A stretch of 6,180 nucleotides of DNA. Source: an uncultured Eubacterium sp. GTDB lineage: Bacteria; Bacillota; Clostridia; Peptostreptococcales; Anaerovoracaceae. Shown here one piece after another: positions 1-4,785 of this stretch. The notes under the pieces are model-generated. The model saw only the letters and a program-made list of their open reading frames with translations. It ran no database searches and was not told the origin of the DNA. The stretch is from positions 1 through 6,180 of the forward strand of contig URXI01000257.1 in NCBI GenBank assembly GCA_900551775.1. The letters are read 5' to 3'. The stretch's first letter is position 1; each line of letters opens with the position of its first letter. Position numbers and translations under genes: made by a program.

Positions 1-522
1 TGCCAGAAACAGTCTCTCTACTGCCGCCTGCGCAGCTCCCCGGTTGTCCACAAGTACACTGTCACATGGAACATCTTCCAGATTACGATCGATCAGCACA
101 ACTGGTTTTCCCACATGTAAAAATCTCTCCAGATGCTTTCCTGATTTGCCGGACGGCATCAAGATCAGTCCGTCCACCCTGCGTCGAAACAAAAACTCTA
201 CCGCTTCCGCTTCCCGTGCCGCATCTGTTCTACAGTCACAGATCATCGTTGCATATCCATGATTTCGAAGCACATCTTCCACTTCTGTAATAATCTCTGC
301 ACAGAAAATGTTGTTCAGCTCCGGAATGATGATCCCAATCGTCTTTGTCCGGTTTGTCTTTAAACCTCTCGCTACCTCGTTTACCTCGAAATCCAATTCG
401 TCAATTGCCGCCTCAATTTTGATCCGGTTTTTCTCCCGGACATTTCCCCCATTTAAATAAGAAGAAATCGTTGCCAGTCCCAGTCCTGTCACTCTCGCGA
501 TGTCTTTCATCGTCGCTCCCAT
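1..522 (-). CDS. LacI-family transcriptional regulator, N-terminal part (runs off left edge)
   Basis: The visible 174 residues begin MGATMKDIARVTGLGLATIS, the usual LacI/GalR helix-turn-helix. The hinge-helix region follows (VARGLKTNRTKTIGIIIPEL, about residues 50-69), then the start of the periplasmic-binding-protein-like effector domain (NNIFCAEII, then VDGLILMPSGK and VVLIDR). Family members are about 330-340 residues, so roughly half the protein lies beyond the left edge. The ATG at 520-522 is preceded by a GGAAGG-like ribosome binding site; the internal ATG four codons later is an alternative start. The gene begins 37 bases after the aldolase stop codon on the same strand with no terminator between them, so the two are probably one transcript. 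By family, it is expected to repress sugar-catabolic genes when no sugar effector is bound. The actual effector cannot be read from the sequence. Confidence 0.93.
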   Translation of the reverse strand, partial: MGATMKDIARVTGLGLATISSYLNGGNVREKNRIKIEAAIDELDFEVNEVARGLKTNRTKTIGIIIPELNNIFCAEIITEVEDVLRNHGYATMICDCRTDAAREAEAVEFLFRRRVDGLILMPSGKSGKHLERFLHVGKPVVLIDRNLEDVPCDSVLVDNRGAAQAAVERLFLA

Positions 523-559
523 TGATGCTTTCCGCCTTCCTTACTACATCTATGTGGAA

Positions 560-1411
560 CTACTGTACCTTTCCTGTACATCCACACATCTTCATTCGCA
601 GTATGGTCTGTTCTTTTACGGCTTTCATTGCTGCAATTCCCAGTTTTTTCGGATCAAAGGTCTCCGGATTCTCTTTCAGCAACTGTTTTTCAGCATCTGT
701 GTATGCTACACGCAATTCTGTCGCAAAATTCACTTTACACATCCCGCGCTGTACACATTCTACCACATCTTCTTCGCTGAGTCCACTTGCACCGTGAAGT
801 ACCAGTGGTACAGAAACAACCTTTTTACAATCTGAAACCCTTTCTTTATCCAACACTGGAGTTCCCGCATAAAATCCATGAGCTGTACCGATCGCGATCG
901 CCAGAGAAGAAACACCCGTTCTTTCCACAAATTCTTTTGCCTCTTCAGGATCTGTATTATGATCCGCTTCTGCCTCCAGATCATCTTCTTTCCCGCCTAC
1001 TTTTCCAAGCTCCGCTTCCACCGGAACTCCATAGGCCCTGGCTACCTCAACCACTTTTTTTGTCAGTGCCACATTTTCTTCAAATGTTTCATGGGATCCA
1101 TCGATCATCACAGAAGTATATCCGGCTTTCATCGCCTGTACAGCCAGCTCAAAGCCGTTGCCGTGATCCAGATGAAGACAGACCGGAATATCGGTCTTAG
1201 AAGCCTCTGCTTTTACAATTGCTGCAAATGTTTCCAAAGATCCATACTTGACCGTAGATGGAGTAGTCTGCAGCATAACCGGCGAGCGCATCTCTTCTGC
1301 CGCCGCGATCACAGCTTTTGCCATCTCCATATTTTCTACATTGAATGCTCCCACTGCATACCCGCCTTTTTGTGCGTCTGAAAGCATTTTTTCCGACGTT
1401 ACTAATGGCAT
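560..1411 (-). CDS. Class II ketose-bisphosphate aldolase (GatY/KbaY-like)
   Basis: A 283-residue zinc-dependent class II aldolase, a cytosolic enzyme that splits fructose- or tagatose-1,6-bisphosphate into glycerone phosphate and glyceraldehyde 3-phosphate. HLDHG at 80-84 supplies the proton-donor Asp82 and zinc ligand His83. GTAHGFY (175-181) and LVLHGASG (203-210) give the other zinc ligands, His178 and His206. CKVNFATELR (225-234) is the phosphate-binding region. The length and the IAIGTAHG / CKVNFATEL / CGCTGK motifs resemble the tagatose-bisphosphate aldolases GatY and KbaY (about 284 residues) more than FbaA; substrate assignment is inference. The start MPLVTSEKML was chosen because AGGAGG (1420-1425) lies 8 bases upstream. 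The open frame continues further upstream to 1513, but only by reading antisense through an integrase remnant. The gene is followed by the lacI-type gene. No convincing native promoter is visible upstream. Confidence 0.93.
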   Translation of the reverse strand: MPLVTSEKMLSDAQKGGYAVGAFNVENMEMAKAVIAAAEEMRSPVMLQTTPSTVKYGSLETFAAIVKAEASKTDIPVCLHLDHGNGFELAVQAMKAGYTSVMIDGSHETFEENVALTKKVVEVARAYGVPVEAELGKVGGKEDDLEAEADHNTDPEEAKEFVERTGVSSLAIAIGTAHGFYAGTPVLDKERVSDCKKVVSVPLVLHGASGLSEEDVVECVQRGMCKVNFATELRVAYTDAEKQLLKENPETFDPKKLGIAAMKAVKEQTILRMKMCGCTGKVQ

Positions 1412-1419
1412 ATCTCTTT

Positions 1420-1425
1420 CCTCCT
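1420..1425 (-). promoter_or_regulatory. Ribosome binding site fixing the aldolase start
   Basis: AGGAGG on the minus strand, 8 bases before the ATG at 1409-1411. It decides against the longer upstream start and is about the last base block that clearly belongs to the aldolase gene before integrase-derived sequence begins. Confidence 0.85.
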
Positions 1426-1426
1426 T

Positions 1427-1708
1427 TTCCTTAACCGAAACGGCTTGCCAAAGGTAGCGGCAAACTATGAAAGTATGTTCCGTGGGCTTGTGAAAAAGTA
1501 CAACAAGAACCATGAGGAAGCATTACCGAATGTAACAACGCCGCACACCTTACGTCATACGTTCTGTACCAATTTAGCAAACGCCGGAATGAACCCGAAA
1601 GCATTACAGTATATCATGGGACATTCCAACATCAACATGACGCTGAACTATTACGCTCATGCCACTTCTGACAGCGCATTAGCGGAAATGGAACGGCTGA
1701 TTGCGTAG
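1427..1708 (+). pseudogene. Tyrosine recombinase (ICE/phage-type integrase), C-terminal remnant
   Basis: About 93 codons read FLNRNGLPKVAANYESM and end at TAG (1706-1708). Visible catalytic motifs are HTLRHTF (the H-x-x-R box with the second catalytic Arg), GMNPKALQYIMGHSNINMT (containing the His/Trp-position His) and NYYAH, which holds the nucleophilic Tyr. These are typical of integrases of Firmicutes integrative conjugative elements of the Tn916/Tn1549 type. The N-terminal arm-binding and core-binding domains and the first catalytic Arg are missing; full-length relatives are about 380-410 residues. The frame carries on upstream only to a stop at 1403-1405, inside the aldolase gene. A TTG at 1445 could start an 87-residue peptide, but no good ribosome binding site is seen. 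The remnant cannot be an active recombinase. It probably marks the end of a lost or rearranged mobile element. Confidence 0.9.
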
Positions 1709-1730
1709 TAGTAAATAGAGGTTTTACTAC
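1708..1730 (+). other. Inverted repeat directly after the integrase stop
   Basis: GTAGTAAA (1708-1715) and TTTACTAC (1723-1730) form a perfect 8-bp AT-rich stem with a 7-base loop. It could be a weak 3' end signal for the integrase transcript. The downstream sequence is pyrimidine-rich but has no clean T-run, so calling it a terminator would be speculative. Confidence 0.4.
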
Positions 1731-1804
1731 TCTTTCTACTACCTTTGAACGCAGAAACATGAGGGGATATAAGAATATTTGAAAACTTCTTCCGATATGA
1801 AAAG

Positions 1805-1839
1805 TGCCGGAAAGCCTGTAAATACAGGCTATACCGGCA
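1805..1839. other. Long near-perfect palindrome between integrase remnant and DUF1294 gene
   Basis: Outer arms TGCCGG (1805-1810) and CCGGCA (1834-1839) enclose inner arms AGCCTGTA (1813-1820) and TACAGGCT (1823-1830), with a 2-base centre and a small internal mismatch (AA against ATA). The hairpin lies between convergent genes. On the minus strand it is followed by a short T4 run, so it may end the DUF1294 transcript. It could also be part of the recombination end of the element that supplied the integrase. A smaller stem, ATAAG/CTTAT, follows at 1841-1852. Confidence 0.6.
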
Positions 1840-1862
1840 TATAAGAACTTATAAAGAGATAA

Positions 1863-2141
1863 TCAAAAAGTATAGTTTAATTTAACATAAAATAACCAAA
1901 GGAGTAATGATAGTTGTAGTATGCAGATCGCGGGTACTCCGATGGTGAACTTCTTATGTTTAGTTTTGTGCCGGAAAATTCTCATTGCCAGTAATGCGCC
2001 GACAGAACCGCCGAGCAAAGCAAATAACAAAAGAGTTGATTCTGAGACTCGCCAGTTGCCTCTTTTCGCCTTCCACTTGTCTGCGCCGTAGAGGCTGAAG
2101 GCGAGGATATTTATAAAAACAAAGTAAATCAATATTGCCAT
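1863..2141 (-). CDS. DUF1294-family small membrane protein
   Basis: A 92-residue protein that matches the DUF1294 pattern. A first hydrophobic helix (about residues 2-18) is followed by the GADKWKAKRGNWRVSE loop (19-34), then a glycine-rich second helix (LLLFALLGGSVGALLAM, 37-53). A basic FRHKTKHKKF segment (56-65) leads into a last helix (about 67-87). The DKxxAK and RHKTxHxxF motifs and the length are those of the family, whose function is unknown; location in the cytoplasmic membrane is inferred from the helices. AGGAGG lies 6 bases before the ATG at 2139-2141, and a good promoter stands just upstream, so it is likely transcribed alone. It is convergent with the integrase remnant. Whether it belongs to the chromosome or to the vanished element is unclear. 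Confidence 0.88.
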   Translation of the reverse strand: MAILIYFVFINILAFSLYGADKWKAKRGNWRVSESTLLLFALLGGSVGALLAMRIFRHKTKHKKFTIGVPAICILQLSLLLWLFYVKLNYTF

Positions 2142-2162
2142 AAATTCCTCCTATTGACTCCT

Positions 2163-2191
2163 ATTGTACCATTTTTCCAACATCTTGTCAT
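2163..2191 (-). promoter_or_regulatory. SigA-type promoter of the DUF1294 gene
   Basis: Minus-strand -35 ATGACA (2186-2191), a 17-base spacer and -10 TACAAT (2163-2168). Both hexamers differ from consensus by one base. Transcription would start near 2156 and give a very short leader that contains the ribosome binding site. Confidence 0.7.
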
Positions 2192-2200
2192 TAGAACACT

Positions 2201-2222
2201 GTAAATCAACACGGCAAACGCA
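2201..2222 (+). repeat. Left target-site duplication and left terminal repeat
   Basis: Target repeat GTAAATCAA (2201-2209) abuts the terminal repeat CACGGCAAACGCA (2210-2222). The junction lies about 10 bases upstream of the -35 box of the DUF1294 promoter, so insertion seems to have spared that promoter. Confidence 0.85.
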
Positions 2223-2365
2223 GGTGCAGTTTTTACTGTATAGCGGTTTTTTTAAAATTGAGTATAATTTTTTAGAAAAAAATGTAAATATCGTTGAGCT
2301 TGGAGCGATTTTATGTTGTTTCTAACTCATTTTGACGACAATCTGTTTTTCATGCGTTTGCCGTG
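2210..2365. mobile_element. 156-bp MITE-like non-autonomous element
   Basis: The ends are perfect 13-bp inverted repeats, CACGGCAAACGCA (2210-2222) and TGCGTTTGCCGTG (2353-2365). The element is bounded immediately on both sides by the 9-bp direct repeat GTAAATCAA (2201-2209 and 2366-2374), the mark of a transposition target-site duplication. The interior is AT-rich and holds no transposase; it has a TATAAT-like hexamer (2263-2268), an AT hairpin (about 2267-2283) and a small ATCGTT/AGCGAT stem (2290-2309). A small frame at 2313-2369 (18 codons) ends just past the right repeat. This structure points to an insertion-sequence derivative mobilised in trans. The parent family is not recognised; a 9-bp duplication narrows it but does not fix it. 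Confidence 0.85.
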
Positions 2366-2374
2366 GTAAATCAA
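2353..2374 (-). repeat. Right terminal repeat and right target-site duplication
   Basis: TGCGTTTGCCGTG (2353-2365) is the exact reverse complement of the left terminal repeat and is followed at once by GTAAATCAA (2366-2374). The target copy overlaps the T-rich tail of the neighbouring minus-strand terminator, a common landing place for small elements. Confidence 0.85.
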
Positions 2375-2401
2375 AAAGAACCTTCTTTATCAAAGGTTCT
2401 T
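2371..2401 (-). terminator. Intrinsic terminator of the EutS/EutP-like gene
   Basis: On the minus strand a 9-bp perfect stem (AAGAACCTT, 8-base loop, AAGGTTCTT; arms 2393-2401 and 2376-2384) runs into a T-rich tail. It lies just past the stop codon at 2410. The MITE-like element begins immediately beyond it. Confidence 0.85.
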
Positions 2402-2409
2402 CTCTACTT

Positions 2410-3018
2410 CTATACCTGCCCATATTTTGTCGATGTTACACGGCGTGGTTTTTCTGCTTCCGCCTTATCCCAGGATAATATGTCGTCAGGCTCTTTCAGA
2501 TACTCTAATATTTCCCAGATGCCCTCTCCTGTGTAGGAGCTGACACGAAAGATTTTGCTGCAGCCTGCCAGTTCCAGCCATCTTTCCGCCTGATCCGCAT
2601 TGGTCAGCGGCGCGTCGATTTGGGTGACGATGCCGATGACGGGACGAGTGGACATGGCGGCAACATTGGGCGGGTAAAGAGAATATGGCTCTTCCGCATT
2701 GATGACAAGCCCTACCACATCAGCTACTTTTCCAGTATAAATCAAAGTACCGCTGAAACGGTCGATAAACCCCATATCGATGTTGGCGCTTTTCATAGCG
2801 ATATCCGCAGCGATAACAGAAATCTCTGCCGGCGTCATGCTTAGAATACCAATAGCTGCCTGTTTATAATCCAACTGAGGATCCAATCCCAGCTTTCGAT
2901 AGATGACCGAATCCGGGCTGGCGATGACGTGAGCCAGTGTGACCTGTTTGCCAGGCACCATTTCCTGAATGATGCGCATTTTCTTTTCGCTTGATGTTGT
3001 GATGTCTTCAAAATTCAT
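2410..3018 (-). CDS. EutS-type microcompartment shell domain fused to truncated EutP/PduV-like GTPase
   Basis: A 202-residue protein. Residues 14-98 match EutS/PduU, the hexameric shell protein of ethanolamine/propanediol microcompartments. The matching motifs are RIIQEMVPGKQVTLAH (15-30), AIGILSMTPAE (55-65), AADIAMKSANIDMGFIDRFSG (70-90) and LIYTGKV (92-98). From about residue 99 the match changes to the C-terminal half of EutP/PduV: ADVVGLVINAEEPYSLYPPN, then RPVIGIVTQID (125-135) in the G4 position, and KIFRVSSYTGEGI (155-167) in the G5 position. The GTPase P-loop and switch regions are absent, and G4 reads TQID instead of (N/T)KxD, so GTP binding is unlikely. eutS and eutP (and pduU and pduV) are often neighbours, so an in-frame fusion by deletion is plausible. 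AAGGAAG lies close before the chosen ATG. The gene has its own promoter and terminators on both sides, and no other eut/pdu gene is in the window. Confidence 0.8.
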   Translation of the reverse strand: MNFEDITTSSEKKMRIIQEMVPGKQVTLAHVIASPDSVIYRKLGLDPQLDYKQAAIGILSMTPAEISVIAADIAMKSANIDMGFIDRFSGTLIYTGKVADVVGLVINAEEPYSLYPPNVAAMSTRPVIGIVTQIDAPLTNADQAERWLELAGCSKIFRVSSYTGEGIWEILEYLKEPDDILSWDKAEAEKPRRVTSTKYGQV

Positions 3019-3041
3019 GACGTCTTCCTTTCCAATATGGG

Positions 3042-3047
3042 ATTATA
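3042..3047 (-). promoter_or_regulatory. -10 box of the EutS/EutP-like gene promoter
   Basis: A consensus TATAAT on the minus strand, 23 bases before the start codon and just after the exporter terminator. No good -35 box is seen at 16-18 bases; the upstream sequence is the T-run and stem of the terminator, with TTGTCT 20 bases away. It supports independent transcription, perhaps weak or activator-dependent. Confidence 0.5.
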
Positions 3048-3056
3048 ATAACACGC

Positions 3057-3093
3057 AAAAAAGAAGAAGACAATGTACTTTATTGTCCTCTTC
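3057..3093 (-). terminator. Intrinsic terminator after the ABC permease gene
   Basis: On the minus strand a 12-bp stem (GAAGAGGACAAT, 7-base loop, ATTGTCTTCTTC) has a single G-T pair and is followed by TTTTTT. It ends the exporter transcript and separates it from the EutS/EutP-like gene. Confidence 0.9.
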
Positions 3094-3115
3094 CTTCTCA
3101 TTTTTGTCATTAATG

Positions 3116-3847
3116 TTAATCATCCAAACCTTTCTTTTTGTAAATCCTTACAAAGGCAATGATTCCAATGACGATCCAGGCAATGCAGACGCCGAAGGCG
3201 ATGATATTGTCTTTGCTCATCAGCGGTAAATTGCTGTATGCTGCCCCGTAAATCGTGTATAAAGACGTCGTCGGCACCAGGACGGATACTTTCTCAAAGA
3301 AGTTGTTCATTGTAGAAAATACCGGCGGAATCAGAAAGAGCATCATCAAAGGCGTACCCAGGGTACCGGCGGCCATCTGATCCCTTGCCGAGATTCCCAC
3401 GATGGCACCAAATATGATGATTGCCAGAGAAACGACGAACATGGTCATCAGATAAATCGCCATGAGCTGCATGGAAAGACCGCTTAAGAGATAAATGATA
3501 ATGCCCTCAGCCATCATCAAAATCAGACAGACTGCGGCTTTGCTGGCGATAAATTCTGCACCACTGACATTTGCCATCATCAGGGAGCGGAGCGTGTGCT
3601 TTTCTTTTTCCTCAGAAATCAGCGTCGCCAGAATGTTCAGCGGGATGACAGAAAGGGAAAGCACACTGCACATCAACAGCGTATAGTAGGCAGAGAAGGA
3701 TTCGTCGTCATTTCCTTTCAGCAGGAATTTATAGAGCAGGACGAACACGATAGGCAGCAGCAACATCAGTGACACGTTGCGGTTCATAAAGCAGTTTTTT
3801 AAGTCCTTCTTAAATAGTGCGCGAAACACATGTAATTTAATCCCCAT
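3116..3847 (-). CDS. ABC-2 type exporter permease
   Basis: A 243-residue integral membrane protein with about six hydrophobic segments: 25-43, 55-77, 104-124, 128-152, 163-181 and 214-235. Between the second and third lies EEKEKHTLRSLM (79-90), the conserved cytoplasmic coupling-helix motif of ABC-2 permeases of the antibiotic, bacteriocin and natrium exporter type. The N-terminus is amphipathic and basic, and the C-terminus ends in RIYKKKG on the predicted cytoplasmic side. It starts one base after the stop codon of the ATPase gene; its AGGAGGGAAG ribosome binding site (3853-3862) lies inside the end of that gene, so the two are translationally coupled. With the ATPase it should form a homodimeric-permease exporter. 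The substrate is unknown; peptides or toxic small molecules are typical for the family. Confidence 0.9.
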   Translation of the reverse strand: MGIKLHVFRALFKKDLKNCFMNRNVSLMLLLPIVFVLLYKFLLKGNDDESFSAYYTLLMCSVLSLSVIPLNILATLISEEKEKHTLRSLMMANVSGAEFIASKAAVCLILMMAEGIIIYLLSGLSMQLMAIYLMTMFVVSLAIIIFGAIVGISARDQMAAGTLGTPLMMLFLIPPVFSTMNNFFEKVSVLVPTTSLYTIYGAAYSNLPLMSKDNIIAFGVCIAWIVIGIIAFVRIYKKKGLDD

Positions 3848-3848
3848 C

Positions 3849-4676
3849 TTATCTTCCCTCCTCAGTTAAAGTCAAAAATACTTCTTTTAAGCTGGGTTCT
3901 ATCGAATGTATCGTGATAACATCTTCACATTTTTGCAAGTAGTCAATCAGCGCAGGCCTGTCTAAGGGCAGCGTTTCTTTCCCCTGCTCTGTAGTCACTT
4001 CCACTTGTTTTCTGGCATATTTCAATTTTAATTCATAGGGGCTGCCGCATTCAATGATATGTCCTTTGTCCAGCAGCGCGATGCGGTCGCACATTTCATC
4101 TGCTTCTTCCATATTGTGGGTAGTCAGAAATACAGTAGTTCCGTTTTCCTTCATCTGCCGAATCAAATCCCGCACTTCTTCAGCAGTCGACGGATCCAGA
4201 TTGGCTGTCGGTTCGTCCAGGAACAGCAGCTCAGGTCCATGGAGAATCGTTCTGGCAAAGATCAACCTCTGCTTCATTCCTTTGGAAAGCTTTTCCACCG
4301 GTTTCTTTTTCTCTTGGTAAAGGCCTACATCCTTAAGTACCTCATCGATTCTCTCCGCAGGCAGTCTGTAAATTTCTGCGAATAATTTTAGATTATCATA
4401 AACAGTCGCTTTTTCGTAGAGGCCGCTGTTATCACTCATGATACCGATGTTCTCTTTTATCGTGTCATCAAAAGGCGGCCGCCCTAGAACTTCGATTTCT
4501 CCCATGTCGCTTCGCAGCTGTCCGCTGAGAAGTTTGATCGTGGTCGTCTTGCCTGCGCCTGAAGGACCCAGGTATCCAAAAACTTCTCCTTTTTCTATGG
4601 TGAAAGAACAGCTATCTAAAGCTACAGTCTCGTTGAACCGTTTCGATAGATTCTTTGTTTTGATTACAGTCTCCAT
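3849..4676 (-). CDS. ABC transporter ATP-binding protein
   Basis: A 275-residue cytoplasmic ATPase with an intact nucleotide-binding core: Walker A GPSGAGKTT (37-45), signature LSKGM (130-134), Walker B LLFLDEP (150-156), D-loop NLDP (159-162) and H-loop His187 in TTH. At the Q-loop the sequence is IGIMSDNSGLYE (77-88), with no glutamine at the usual place, as in some bacteriocin/antibiotic exporter ATPases. Residues past about 210 form the C-terminal extension usual for ABC-2 drug and peptide exporters (DrrA/CcmA-like). GGGAGG precedes the ATG by a normal distance. It powers the permease encoded directly downstream. A candidate promoter with LytTR-like boxes lies in the 109-base gap upstream, so control by the neighbouring LytTR protein is likely. 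Confidence 0.94.
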   Translation of the reverse strand: METVIKTKNLSKRFNETVALDSCSFTIEKGEVFGYLGPSGAGKTTTIKLLSGQLRSDMGEIEVLGRPPFDDTIKENIGIMSDNSGLYEKATVYDNLKLFAEIYRLPAERIDEVLKDVGLYQEKKKPVEKLSKGMKQRLIFARTILHGPELLFLDEPTANLDPSTAEEVRDLIRQMKENGTTVFLTTHNMEEADEMCDRIALLDKGHIIECGSPYELKLKYARKQVEVTTEQGKETLPLDRPALIDYLQKCEDVITIHSIEPSLKEVFLTLTEEGR

Positions 4677-4707
4677 TTATTACCTCCCAATTTCTATCTC
4701 ACTGATG

Positions 4708-4735
4708 ATTTTACGCAAAAAAAGCACCTTCGCAA
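4708..4735 (-). promoter_or_regulatory. Probable promoter of the ABC exporter genes
   Basis: Minus-strand -35-like TTGCGA (4730-4735), a 16-base spacer and -10-like TAAAAT (4708-4713). The -35 is imperfect and lies in the 3' arm of the terminator stem; the spacer includes its T-run. A weak -35 with boxes for a regulator directly upstream fits an activated promoter. Confidence 0.5.
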
Positions 4736-4756
4736 TAAAAATACGACGAATGGTGC
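4717..4756 (-). terminator. Intrinsic terminator after the LytTR regulator gene
   Basis: On the minus strand GCACCATTCG (4747-4756) pairs with CGAAGGTGC (4724-4732): 5 bp, a bulged A, then 4 bp, with a 14-base AT-rich loop. Seven T residues follow (4717-4723). It sits 30 bases past the regulator's stop codon and should uncouple the regulator from the exporter genes. Confidence 0.75.
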
Positions 4757-4775
4757 AAAAAAAGAGGTGAACGGT
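4746..4775 (-). promoter_or_regulatory. Tandem LytTR-type operator boxes
   Basis: On the minus strand ACCGTTCAC (4767-4775) and ACCATTCGT (4746-4754) are separated by 12 bases. Each matches 8 of 9 positions of the published LytTR-type 9-bp direct repeat ([TA][AC][CA]GTTN[AG][TG], 12-13 bp apart). The pair ends 10 bases upstream of the -35-like box of the exporter genes and only a few bases beyond the end of the LytTR gene. Position and spacing suggest activation of the exporter by that protein. The proximal box overlaps one terminator arm. Confidence 0.6.
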
Positions 4776-4785
4776 GTAGGATAAA

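Noticed and set aside
787..1381. Plus-strand open frames over the aldolase gene
   Set aside because: They are shadows of a well-conserved minus-strand gene, lack plausible ribosome binding sites and encode cysteine/histidine/serine-rich sequence without known motifs.
1412..1513. N-terminal extension of the aldolase reading frame up to an ATG at 1513
   Set aside because: The added residues are antisense to conserved integrase motifs and have no family match. The start at 1411 has a strong AGGAGG and matches the family N-terminus.
1708..1862. CRISPR array or tRNA attachment site
   Set aside because: The repeats here are inverted, not regularly spaced direct repeats, and no tRNA 3' end or second attachment-site copy could be recognised.
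2210..2365. The inverted repeats as a long terminator or operator pair
   Set aside because: The 130-base separation and the exact flanking 9-bp direct repeats are explained better by transposition.
3042..3093. EutV-type antitermination leader or riboswitch before the EutS/EutP-like gene
   Set aside because: The only hairpin lies upstream of the -10 box and serves the preceding gene. The expected leader is under 20 bases, too short for a dual-hairpin or riboswitch.
4054..4770. Plus-strand open frames over the ABC ATPase gene
   Set aside because: They are antisense to Walker A, signature and Walker B motifs on the minus strand; no independent support.
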